The notes beneath the pieces were generated by a model. The model searched no databases, was not told the origin of the DNA, and saw only the letters and a program-made list of their open reading frames with translations. A stretch of 64,000 nucleotides of DNA from assembly GCF_003346775.1 (NCBI RefSeq), contig NZ_CP031219.1, positions 2,480,001 through 2,544,000 on the forward strand. The letters run 5' to 3'. Numbering within the stretch: position 1 is the stretch's first letter; each line of letters opens with the position of its first letter. Position numbers and translations under genes: made by a program. Source of the DNA: Malaciobacter mytili LMG 24559. Its GTDB lineage: Bacteria; Campylobacterota; Campylobacteria; Campylobacterales; Arcobacteraceae. Of the stretch, positions 56,464-64,000 are shown one piece after another.

Positions 56464-57822
56464 TTAGTTTTGTGCAGTAGATTGTAAAATCATTTGTTTT
56501 AAACCAGAAAATGAATTTTCCATTTGAGAAATAATTGCACTATATTGAGCAAATTGTAAAGCTAATTGTCTATATTTATTATCTAAAGATTCAACAGCAT
56601 TATCTTTTTCTGTTGTTAAAGTCTTTTTTCTTTCAGTTAAAAAAGTATCATATCTTCCTACAATACCTTCTGATAAAGTAGTATCAGTTAAGAACTCTTT
56701 TAATTGTGTACCTAACCCTTTTGCTTCTGCTTTACCAATAAATAAATCTTTTAATCCTTCAAAATCATTATCAATTGCCGCTTGAAAATCTGTTGTATTA
56801 ACACTTAATTTCCCTTCTTTATCAACTTCAAAACCATAATTAAATAAAGATTTATCATCAGTTCCATATTGACCAAAAATCTTTTCTTTAATTGCACTTT
56901 GTAAGTTTCTTAATGCAGATTTATCAGAAATTTGTAAATCTTGATTTGAAATTGCTTCATCAAGCATTGTTACAAATTCATTATATTTATCAACAAATGA
57001 ATTTACTTGTGTTGAAATTTGAGCTTTATCATCACTTATATTAATTGAAGCTTCACCCAATTTAAGTGCAGTGATTTTTAATCCTCCATCAACTGTAATA
57101 ACATTTGAAGATACATTATAATCAACACCATCAATTGTTGCTTCAAGATTTTGAGCTTTTAAGATATGATTTGTTGCATTTTCTATTGTACCATCAGTTG
57201 TATAACCTAAAGCTTGACTAGCTTGTCCTGTTATTGTAATAGCATTATCAAGACCAGTATCACTACTTTTAATTATCAGTCTATAAGAGTCACTACCCAC
57301 TTGTTCTAAACTAGCACTCATTCCTGTTTTACTATTAATTTCATCAGCTAACTCTTGATAAGTTTTTCCAGCTGTATCAAATGAAGTAGTAGTCCCACCA
57401 ATTGTAATATCCAATGTTCCTGCATCAACAGTTCCATTTTTTGTTGTAGTATCAATTACATTTGATTGAAAAACATCTTTTTGTGCAAGTTTTGAGATAT
57501 TTACAGTTGTAATACCATTATTTAATTTAGAAACATCTGGTGCTTCAAAAATTACTGAATCACCTGTTGTAGAAGCAGCTTTTTGTTCAAAAGCATCTGT
57601 TCCACCAGAAACAAATAAGTCAAAAGGCTTAATAGCTTCTAATAATTCATTTAATTTATTTTGAATTTCTGTAAATTTTTCTCTTTCTATACCCAAATTT
57701 TCTAAACTTGTTTCAAGAGGTTCAACTTGTGCTTTTCTCTCTGCTGCTTTTAATTTATCAATTAATTCTTGGTTTAAAGCTGTACTTTGACCACTTCCTA
57801 ATCCTAAAATTCCTTCAGCCAT
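56464..57822 (-). CDS. fliD: Flagellar filament cap protein FliD
   Basis: FliD (HAP2) caps the filament tip and helps flagellin fold in. The 452-residue protein has conserved N- and C-terminal helical regions: a GLGSGQSTALNQELIDKLKAAER start and an ALQFAQYSAIISQMENSFSGLKQM end. A FliD_N/FliD_C arrangement with ALGYTTDGT in the middle lies between. It starts 12 bp after flgK and is co-transcribed with it. It is smaller than many FliD proteins, but all core parts are visible. Confidence 0.95.
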   Translation of the reverse strand: MAEGILGLGSGQSTALNQELIDKLKAAERKAQVEPLETSLENLGIEREKFTEIQNKLNELLEAIKPFDLFVSGGTDAFEQKAASTTGDSVIFEAPDVSKLNNGITTVNISKLAQKDVFQSNVIDTTTKNGTVDAGTLDITIGGTTTSFDTAGKTYQELADEINSKTGMSASLEQVGSDSYRLIIKSSDTGLDNAITITGQASQALGYTTDGTIENATNHILKAQNLEATIDGVDYNVSSNVITVDGGLKITALKLGEASINISDDKAQISTQVNSFVDKYNEFVTMLDEAISNQDLQISDKSALRNLQSAIKEKIFGQYGTDDKSLFNYGFEVDKEGKLSVNTTDFQAAIDNDFEGLKDLFIGKAEAKGLGTQLKEFLTDTTLSEGIVGRYDTFLTERKKTLTTEKDNAVESLDNKYRQLALQFAQYSAIISQMENSFSGLKQMILQSTAQN

Positions 57823-57834
57823 GATAAACTCCTA

Positions 57835-59685
57835 TTATCTTTTTAACCCTAAAATAGTTTGTAACATTTCATCAATTACTGTAACTATTTTAGCATTTGC
57901 AGTATATGCCGATTGAAACTTAATTAAGTTCAACATCTCTTCATCTTTATCAACTTTTGTCAAATTATCATAACTACTTTGAACAGATTGTGTAACAGCC
58001 TTTTGAGTCTTTAATAAAAAGTTATTACTCTCTTTATCAGAAGAAACATTTATTCTAAGTTCTTGATAGAATTCTGAAAAAGAAGAGGCATTAACACCTG
58101 CAATATCTTGTCCTTTACCTTCAAAAGAAATATTATTTTTCCATTGTAAAGTTGCTAGATAATCTAGTTTTGTTTGGTCTAGATTATGTACATTTTTTTC
58201 ATTGAAGGTTAAAGTTTTTACATTTCCTCCAGAGAATAATCCTACAGAGATAATATTATTTTGATCTCCCGTATATCCATCTGTTGAAATTTCACCTTCT
58301 ATATAAGTAGTATCTCCTGTTTTAACAAACTTATCAGTAATATCACTTAAAGTTCGTGCAAGGGCATCTAATTTATCTTTATATACAGTAAACTTATTGT
58401 TATAAGAATCTGTTGTTAAATTTTCACTTTGAGCTTTTAATACCCCAGAAGAGATAGATATAGGCGCATCAAAAGCATAAATTTGAACGCTATTTTCTCC
58501 ATCTTTACTTTGATGTTCATCCCTGTAAACTTTTGATTTATTTGTTACAGTTGTAGGGTCATTAATATCTGTTTGCTCCGTTACAACTATTCTTCCATTA
58601 AAATTTCCTGCTTCTCCTGGATCTTTAGCTTCTATTAATAAATAGTTATCTTGTAAATCATTTGTTGTTTTACTTCCATCAGGATTTTTTGTATAAGTAC
58701 CATTATAAGCAACAACAGTTTTTGATAATTCTGGGTCATTGTTAATTTTAGATACTAAAGCTCTTAAATAATTAGTTTCATCAACCGTTTCAAAAGTTCC
58801 ATCACCATCTATATCAATTGATTCTCCATATTGTATAGATACTTCTGAAGTATTATTTAATTTATAAGTAATTGTATCATCATTATCAAAAGTTACCCCA
58901 TTTAAAATAGAACTTGTTTTACCATCTGAATTTAAGTATCTATCTTGTTGTGGAGTAAAACTATCTTCAACTGTTATATCCCTAATAACTGTATTATTAC
59001 CTATGGCAACAACATTACCAATTTTAAGAGTATATGTTCCATTTATATCTTCTGAAGATATATTTGCATATTTAGATAACTCTAATTCTAATTGATCTCT
59101 TCTATCTAATAAATCATTAGAAGCAATTTTATGCTGTCCTAATTGCTCATTTATTTTTCCAATTTCTTTTAAAATGGCATTTACATTATTAACATTGTCT
59201 TGCATAGAAGTTTTAGTTAAAGCTTCCGCTTTTTCTATATCTTCATATAGAGTTTTCATACTATTAACTAATAAACTACCATGAGTAATTAAATCTGATT
59301 TATAGATTTCAGAATTAGGGCTTGATCTTAAATTTTCAATTGATTGAAGATACCTAGTTAAATCTTTTGATAAACCACTTGTATCTGTCTCTTTAAAAAT
59401 TGCTTCAATATCACCTAACATCTCATTTCTTTGAGTATAGTAACTTTCTCTTGTTGTTTCTCTCATAAGATTTTGAGACATATAAATTGAAGTAATTCTA
59501 TAAGCTCCGCTAGCTTGTACCCCTCTACCATAGAATCTTGAATCTAAATGTTCAAGTTCTGTTTGGTCAATTACTCTTTTTTTATATCCAGGAGTATTTT
59601 CATTTGCTATATTATTAGAAACATTCTCTACTGCTATTTTAGAAGCATAAAGACCAGACTGTGCTACATTTAATGCATTTAGCAT
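57835..59685 (-). CDS. flgK: Flagellar hook-associated protein FlgK
   Basis: FlgK (HAP1) joins hook and filament. The 616-residue protein has the rod/hook-family N-terminus (LNVAQSGLYASKIAVENVSNNIANENTPGY, 5-34), the YLQSIENLRSSPNS segment, and a C-terminal helix with the hook-family ending (LIKFQSAYTANAKIVTVIDEMLQTIL). An AGGAG ribosome site precedes the ATG. The 59-bp gap to flgH holds a small palindrome (59702-59709 with 59715-59722). Confidence 0.96.
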   Translation of the reverse strand: MLNALNVAQSGLYASKIAVENVSNNIANENTPGYKKRVIDQTELEHLDSRFYGRGVQASGAYRITSIYMSQNLMRETTRESYYTQRNEMLGDIEAIFKETDTSGLSKDLTRYLQSIENLRSSPNSEIYKSDLITHGSLLVNSMKTLYEDIEKAEALTKTSMQDNVNNVNAILKEIGKINEQLGQHKIASNDLLDRRDQLELELSKYANISSEDINGTYTLKIGNVVAIGNNTVIRDITVEDSFTPQQDRYLNSDGKTSSILNGVTFDNDDTITYKLNNTSEVSIQYGESIDIDGDGTFETVDETNYLRALVSKINNDPELSKTVVAYNGTYTKNPDGSKTTNDLQDNYLLIEAKDPGEAGNFNGRIVVTEQTDINDPTTVTNKSKVYRDEHQSKDGENSVQIYAFDAPISISSGVLKAQSENLTTDSYNNKFTVYKDKLDALARTLSDITDKFVKTGDTTYIEGEISTDGYTGDQNNIISVGLFSGGNVKTLTFNEKNVHNLDQTKLDYLATLQWKNNISFEGKGQDIAGVNASSFSEFYQELRINVSSDKESNNFLLKTQKAVTQSVQSSYDNLTKVDKDEEMLNLIKFQSAYTANAKIVTVIDEMLQTILGLKR

Positions 59686-59744
59686 AAATACTCCTTTTCT
59701 ATGATAATTTTACTAATTATCACATTACAATTCTTAAAGTTAGT

Positions 59745-60452
59745 TTAAAAAGGCCAAATTGCTTGTATAATTTTTGTACCCCATGGGGTATGCATTACAT
59801 CTTTTTCCTCACCATTCTTTTTATAAAGTACCTTTAAATTGGCTATTTGAGAAGAAGAAATTGAATTATCCGGAGTTATATCATAAGGCCTGATTACTCC
59901 TGTAATAATTACTTCTTGTTTTTGGCCATCAATTAAAAGTTCTTTCTCTCCTCTAATAAAATAGTTACCATTTTGATAAGTTTCTTGAATTATTACTGAA
60001 ACTGTTGTTGAAAAAGACTCATCTAAAGAACTTTTTACTTCACCTTTATTTGAGCTTGTATTTTCTGTATTAAAATTTACCCCTGCAACTCTATTAAATT
60101 TATCTGCATACTTTTGAACAGTTCCACTTAAAATATTACCATTCATAGGAGTAACTAATCCTCCTCCTAGACTTGTATTATCATTTCGTGTTAATTCTCT
60201 TTTATTTTTTGTATCAGAACTTAAAGATTCACTAATTTTTACTTGGATTATATCACCAATTTGTAAATCTTTTTTATCAGCAAATAGTGAGGGACCACTT
60301 CTTGTATATAAAGAGCCTTTTTTTCTTTCAACTACTTTAGATTGCTTTGGTAGCTGCATTTCAGGTTTAGTAAAATCTAGCTTTTCATTTTTTGCACACC
60401 CTATAAAAACAAAAGGGATTAACAATGAAAAAACAATTTTTTTATTCTTCAT
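59745..60452 (-). CDS. flgH: Flagellar L-ring protein FlgH
   Basis: FlgH forms the outer-membrane L-ring of the flagellar basal body. The 235-residue lipoprotein has a signal with lipobox FIGCAK (Cys19). It carries the FlgH signatures GSLYTRSGPSLFADKKDLQIGDIIQV and YFIRGEKELLIDGQKQEVIITGVIRPYDI, ending near ANLKVLYKKNG. It overlaps the preceding membrane-protein gene by 11 bp. Its P-ring partner FlgI is encoded at the window end on the other strand. Confidence 0.95.
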   Translation of the reverse strand: MKNKKIVFSLLIPFVFIGCAKNEKLDFTKPEMQLPKQSKVVERKKGSLYTRSGPSLFADKKDLQIGDIIQVKISESLSSDTKNKRELTRNDNTSLGGGLVTPMNGNILSGTVQKYADKFNRVAGVNFNTENTSSNKGEVKSSLDESFSTTVSVIIQETYQNGNYFIRGEKELLIDGQKQEVIITGVIRPYDITPDNSISSSQIANLKVLYKKNGEEKDVMHTPWGTKIIQAIWPF

Positions 60453-60870
60453 TATATTTACTTTCTACTATATACTCTAAATCAATTGCAATTTTAATAT
60501 CATCAAGAGTTCTTTTAACTAAGGCTAAAGTTCCATATCTTACTAATAGTGGATCAATATTTGTATCAGGGTCACATACTATTACTATTTTTTTAGAGAT
60601 TATTTTTACATTTCTAACTTTTAATTGTCCTATTAAATCAACAGCACTCTCAACTTCTCTATATATAAGTTTTTCTATTTTTTGCTTTTTAGTTTTTTCT
60701 TCAAAAGCTTTATCATCTTCTATTTGAGTAAGCTGTTTTTCTTTCTCTTCAATAGCATATTTTTCACTCATATGAAAATAATAAGCAGTAAACATTATAA
60801 ATAGTACAATTAAAGATAGTATTCTTATAATTAATCGTTTTTTTGAAGTTCTTTTTACTGCAATAATCAT
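60442..60870 (-). CDS. Single-helix membrane protein in the flagellar operon, unknown
   Basis: The 142-residue product has a basic N-terminus, one membrane helix (about 12-32), a charged coiled-coil-like stretch (about 36-70) and a small alpha/beta-looking C-terminal domain (VRNVKIISKKIVIVCDPDTNIDP). I do not recognise a family. It lies between fliL and flgH with an 11-bp overlap into flgH, so a motor or basal-body role in the periplasm is likely. An AGGAC ribosome site supports the start. Confidence 0.8.
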   Translation of the reverse strand: MIIAVKRTSKKRLIIRILSLIVLFIMFTAYYFHMSEKYAIEEKEKQLTQIEDDKAFEEKTKKQKIEKLIYREVESAVDLIGQLKVRNVKIISKKIVIVCDPDTNIDPLLVRYGTLALVKRTLDDIKIAIDLEYIVESKYNEE

Positions 60871-60878
60871 TTTGTCCT

Positions 60879-61412
60879 CTACTTAATTACAAATGTTGTA
60901 AAATATAGTTGCTTAATACTATCTTTTTTAATATCTTCGTTTGTGGCAGTCATTTCATTTAAAATAGAGTTAATCTCATCTATTAATTCTTCTTTCAACA
61001 ATGCTTTTCCACCAACTGTTAATAACTCTTCAGAACTTCTAGCACTAATTTGTGAAATAACTATATCAACTATTTGTGCTTTATGTTCTTCTACTATTGC
61101 TTCAATATTTTTTTCTGTACTACTTAAAGTAAAAGATAGTTTCATTAATTTTTCTCTACCTTTTGAAGTAGTAACATTTAATACTAAATCATTAATTGAT
61201 GTTCTAAAAGTATCCCCCACTTCTTTTTTTGCATCAGCATTCTCTTCTTGTGTGGCAGCACCAGCTTGACCATTTAATGCTCCATTAGAAAAAAGAAAAT
61301 AAGCCATTCCACCAACAGCTAGTATTAATATTACAATTAAGGCAATAAGAACTACCATTAGTCCTTTTCCACCTCCACTTTTTTCTGATACTTTATTTTC
61401 TTCTTCAGCCAT
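60879..61412 (-). CDS. fliL: Flagellar basal-body-associated protein FliL
   Basis: FliL is a single-helix inner-membrane protein that supports the motor stators. The 177-residue protein has a membrane helix (about 17-41), then a periplasmic stomatin-like domain with DLVLNVTTSKGREKLMKLSFTL and a C-terminal end VIKQLYFTTFV-like (KQLYFTTFVIK). It starts 2 bp after the motE-like stop. The distance from motAB is not known from this window. Confidence 0.93.
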   Translation of the reverse strand: MAEEENKVSEKSGGGKGLMVVLIALIVILILAVGGMAYFLFSNGALNGQAGAATQEENADAKKEVGDTFRTSINDLVLNVTTSKGREKLMKLSFTLSSTEKNIEAIVEEHKAQIVDIVISQISARSSEELLTVGGKALLKEELIDEINSILNEMTATNEDIKKDSIKQLYFTTFVIK

Positions 61413-61414
61413 AT

Positions 61415-61903
61415 CTATCCCTTTTTATTTTGATTATTATAATCTTTTAACATAAGTGTTAGCATTGAAGCATTTTTAACACTTAAAAATTTCATTATTA
61501 GAGTAACTTTTTTCTCTTTAAGTTTCAAGATAATATCAAAAACATCATCAATATTACCCTCATCTATCATTTTATTAAAAATTTCCGCTGTAACTTTAGG
61601 CTTCATATTATTATATATTTTTGCCGTTTTAGTTTGAACTTCACCTTTTATATCTTGTAAAATCTCTAAATTTTGATTTTTGATTTTTTCTATATCTGCT
61701 TTTTCTTTTTCAATCTTTGCTAAAATCGCATCTAACTCTTGTTTTCTTTGTTTATACTCTTCTTCTTTTTTAGTATAAAAAGAGTTTAAATCCTTTTTTA
61801 ATTCTCTTATTTCAATTTTTTGTTTTAGGAATTTAGAAGTTGATTCATCTGCACAAAACATAATATTAAAAAACACTATAAAAAATAAAACTATTCTTAG
61901 CAT
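61415..61903 (-). CDS. MotE-like periplasmic flagellar motor protein
   Basis: The 162-residue protein has a signal peptide (about 1-18, ending FNIMFCA) and a coiled coil (about 25-90). A small C-terminal helical domain resembling the MgtE N-domain follows (MKPKVTAEIFNKMIDEGNIDDVFDIILKLKEKKVTLIMKFLSV). This layout is that of MotE-type proteins, which chaperone or link the stator or motor in the periplasm, such as the PDP-like protein of Campylobacter. It sits between the fliJ-like gene and fliL. Confidence 0.82.
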   Translation of the reverse strand: MLRIVLFFIVFFNIMFCADESTSKFLKQKIEIRELKKDLNSFYTKKEEEYKQRKQELDAILAKIEKEKADIEKIKNQNLEILQDIKGEVQTKTAKIYNNMKPKVTAEIFNKMIDEGNIDDVFDIILKLKEKKVTLIMKFLSVKNASMLTLMLKDYNNQNKKG

Positions 61904-61913
61904 TTAAACTCCT

Positions 61914-62318
61914 TTATCCCATAATATATTTACTTTGCATAAATTCAGAAGCGGCTTCTTCTTCTGCTGCAAGTATTCTTTTCATTTTTTCTTTTTTTTC
62001 TTCTTGTAAAATATAGTTAAATTGTTCACTTTCTTTTTGAAGTTCTATTAATTCTCTTACTACTATCTCATGCCTTGCTTCAAGCTGTTTTTTTCTTGCT
62101 TCAAGTTTAGCTTTATGCAATTTCATACTATTTTTATGCATTTGCAAAATCATAAAATCTGAAATTGCTCCTTGGGGTTGTACAGAAGTAGTAACAATTT
62201 TTGTTTGAGTTATAAGTATCTCAGCTTCAAGAGCATTTATTTCTTGCATTAGCTGGCCTTTTTCCATTAGTTTTCTATCAATTTGCACTTTTTTTAAATT
62301 ATATAATTTATCAATCAT
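61914..62318 (-). CDS. FliJ-like coiled-coil flagellar export protein
   Basis: The 134-residue protein is one long helical coiled coil rich in Lys, Glu and Gln (about 1-125). Its size, charge and position next to a MotE-like gene and fliQ match FliJ-like proteins, the soluble stalk of the flagellar export ATPase. Sequence conservation in FliJ is low, so the name rests on layout and context. It is 1 bp from fliQ. Confidence 0.72.
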   Translation of the reverse strand: MIDKLYNLKKVQIDRKLMEKGQLMQEINALEAEILITQTKIVTTSVQPQGAISDFMILQMHKNSMKLHKAKLEARKKQLEARHEIVVRELIELQKESEQFNYILQEEKKEKMKRILAAEEEAASEFMQSKYIMG

Positions 62319-62319
62319 T

Positions 62320-62586
62320 TTATTTCCCGAAAACTAACATTAAATCCCATAAATCCTTTGTATATGTAGAGATATGATCTCCCATCCAAGGAAGTGAGAT
62401 TAGAACAAATACAGATACAAAAATCATCTTAGGAACGAAAGATAAAGAAGCATCTGAAACTTGAGTAACAGCTTGAAAAATTGAGATTAAAAGACCAATT
62501 ACCATACTTACGATTAAAGAAGGCATTCCTAAAATTAAAATTATCTTTACTGTATTTTCAGCAATTGCAATTAAATCCATTTCCAT
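62320..62586 (-). CDS. fliQ: Flagellar export apparatus protein FliQ
   Basis: FliQ is part of the FliPQR export gate of the flagellar type III system. The 88-residue protein has two membrane helices and the family sequence ILGMPSLIVSMVIGLLISIFQAVTQVSDASLSFVPK, matched closely by FliQ/SctS proteins. FliP and FliR are not in the window. It starts 4 bp after the acidic-protein gene, in the same operon. Confidence 0.96.
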   Translation of the reverse strand: MEMDLIAIAENTVKIILILGMPSLIVSMVIGLLISIFQAVTQVSDASLSFVPKMIFVSVFVLISLPWMGDHISTYTKDLWDLMLVFGK

Positions 62587-62590
62587 TTTG

Positions 62591-63787
62591 TTAGTCTTTA
62601 ATCTTTATTGTAATCTCCAATGTTTTATTATTTAGTAGTTTGTGAATTAAACCTACTAACTCCTCTGTACTGCTTTTATCAAGAGTAATTGTCTCACTAT
62701 TACTTGTTTGTACAGGTGCTATTTTTTCCTTAGCTGGCATAGAGTTTGAAGGAGTTATATTATCAGTTAATCCTTCTAAAGCCGATAAAATATCATTCTC
62801 ATTTAATTGGTCTAATTCCGAAAACTCGTTTGCCATATTTTCTCCTTTAAAACTCTCTTTAATAGTATTTATTTTTTCATTTAAATTATCATTACTTATT
62901 ATATCACTTTTTTCTTCATTAAATGATTGTATTGGTAAATTCATTAATTCATCTAAATCAGATAAATCTTCTTCAGAAGCATTTTGTTCATCTAAAGCAT
63001 TTAAAAGTTCATCTTGAATATCATCAGAAATACTTGCTTCATTTAGTTGTTTTTCATAATCATCTAAAGGTAGATTCATTAACTCATCTAAATCACTTAA
63101 GTCTTCATTTTCAAATTCATTATTATCTAAATTTTTTAAAAACTCATCATCAAAATCATGCATATCTTGTTCAACAGTAGGTTTTACTTCAGCATAAGTT
63201 AGGGGTTTTTCTTCTTCATTTAAATAATCATCAAAATAATCTTTTGATGAAGTTGCTATTTCATTATCATCTAAATCTGGACTTTGTTTAAAAAACTCAT
63301 CCATATCTTCAGGTTCTTCATTTGGGTCAATATGTGTTAAAAGTGAACTTAATTCATCATCCAATTCATACTCTTTATCATCTTCATAAGCTTCACTTAC
63401 TATATCTCTAATAGAATCTTCTACCCCATCATCTATCATACTTCTTGGATTTGATTCAAGCTTTCTAATAATATGAGTTGTAAGTTCTTCTAAAGAATCG
63501 ACTGACATATCCCCTATTCCATGGTCAAGAAGATATTCTTGTTCAATTCCATCTTTTGGTTTTAAAAATTTAAATTTTGAATTTAGTGATTTTTTCTTAA
63601 TTATCTTTGAATCATCAATTAAATATATATTTTCTGGGTTTTCTTCAATGGCATCTTTTAACTCATCTAAGCTATTTAATTCTACAATAGAACTATTATC
63701 ATCTAGCCTAAATTTGATATTTGCACGTTCTAGAAGATTATTTATCTCCCTTTTGAAATCTGAATTTCCATAAATATATATATTCAA
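62591..63787 (-). CDS. Highly acidic flagellar-operon protein, unknown
   Basis: The 398-residue protein is extremely Asp/Glu-rich and probably largely disordered from about 125 onward. The N-terminal 60 residues look folded (IYIYGNSDFKREINNLLERANIKFRL). A 12-residue motif, DLSDLDELMNLP, occurs twice (about residues 232-243 and 275-286); a degenerate FSELDQLNENDIL follows. The C-terminus (ELVGLIHKLLNNKTLEITIKI) may be a short folded end. It is the first gene of the flagellar operon, 4 bp before fliQ. No family is recognised. Confidence 0.8.
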   Translation of the reverse strand: MNIYIYGNSDFKREINNLLERANIKFRLDDNSSIVELNSLDELKDAIEENPENIYLIDDSKIIKKKSLNSKFKFLKPKDGIEQEYLLDHGIGDMSVDSLEELTTHIIRKLESNPRSMIDDGVEDSIRDIVSEAYEDDKEYELDDELSSLLTHIDPNEEPEDMDEFFKQSPDLDDNEIATSSKDYFDDYLNEEEKPLTYAEVKPTVEQDMHDFDDEFLKNLDNNEFENEDLSDLDELMNLPLDDYEKQLNEASISDDIQDELLNALDEQNASEEDLSDLDELMNLPIQSFNEEKSDIISNDNLNEKINTIKESFKGENMANEFSELDQLNENDILSALEGLTDNITPSNSMPAKEKIAPVQTSNSETITLDKSSTEELVGLIHKLLNNKTLEITIKIKD

Positions 63788-63876
63788 ATAGAACCTTAAA
63801 ATAATTTTTATGTAGATTATACCTATATTTTATATAATTTTAGATAAAATTAATTGAAATTGTAAAAGGGTGTTTC

Positions 63877-64000
63877 TTGAAAGGTATATTAACTATTCTA
63901 TTTATTCTAACATCATCAATTTTTGCACAAACAATTAAAGATATTTCAAATGTTGTTGGAATTCGAGATAACCAATTAATTGGATATGGATTAGTTGTAG
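63877..64000 (+). CDS. flgI: Flagellar P-ring protein FlgI, 3' end cut by window edge
   Basis: The frame runs to the window end. The 41 visible residues give a signal peptide (MKGILTILFILTSSIFAQ) and then IKDISNVVGIRDNQLIGYGLVV, the conserved start of FlgI. FlgI forms the periplasmic P-ring. It starts at TTG with an AAAGGG ribosome site six bases upstream. It is divergent from the acidic-protein/fliQ operon across an 89-bp gap. Confidence 0.92.
   Translation, partial: MKGILTILFILTSSIFAQTIKDISNVVGIRDNQLIGYGLVV

Noticed and set aside
59702-59722. Small palindrome between flgH and flgK
   Set aside because: An 8-bp A/T-rich stem with one G-C pair; too weak to call a terminator or operator.

Overview
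The window is AT-rich, gene-dense bacterial DNA. Gene content points to a Campylobacterota member of the Arcobacter type: class II DAHP synthase, RimO, a short DprA, split flagellar clusters with FliJ-like and MotE-like genes, histidine kinases with an AHQWRQPL H-box, and extended TTTTTGTATAAT-type -10 boxes. I cannot fix genus or species from sequence alone. No rRNA, tRNA, CRISPR array or insertion sequence was seen.

Layout. 1-5.7 kb: a truncated periplasmic binding protein with a sensor kinase, ilvC, a divergent polysaccharide deacetylase, and dprA on the other strand. 5.8-12.4 kb: a tight five-gene minus-strand operon (ABC permease, ATPase, NnrS, binding protein, TonB-dependent receptor), with a Crp/Fnr-family regulator transcribed divergently. 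12.5-38.1 kb: two paralogous nhaA antiporter genes flank two very large LapA-like adhesin genes (5073 and 2436 codons). 38.2-42.6 kb: operon of an RCK-domain protein, a DapC-like aminotransferase, an unknown protein and murC. 42.7-55.8 kb: housekeeping genes (tgt, gatC, DAHP synthase, tal, serB, an MTHFR-family gene, ruvX, acpS, panC, rimO, tilS) plus an overlapping pair of an ODP-type metallo-beta-lactamase-fold protein and a diguanylate cyclase. 55.7-64 kb: a flagellar operon on the minus strand (acidic protein, fliQ, fliJ-like, motE-like, fliL, unknown, flgH, flgK, fliD, fliS, fliT-like), with flgI divergent and cut by the window edge.

The most striking content is the adhesin pair. Both have an N-terminal retention-module-like region with an aligned di-alanine site, the kind cut by LapG proteases under c-di-GMP control. 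Both have Ig-like/Calx-beta-like modules and a shared C-terminal domain. Adhesin 1 carries 26 near-identical 324-bp repeats of two linked sequence types. Six blocks of short W/DG repeats lie in the two proteins, every block has exactly eight repeats, and every block appears to interrupt an Ig-like module. I read these as six eight-bladed beta-propellers nested inside Ig domains. An 18-bp element with a direct repeat sits 44-45 bp upstream of both adhesin start codons.

The window suggests, as inference, a surface-attachment programme (adhesins, c-di-GMP synthesis, flagellum) beside an uptake operon that may respond to nitrosative stress or oxygen. The apparatus expected to export and cleave the adhesins (type I secretion system, LapD/LapG) is not in the window.
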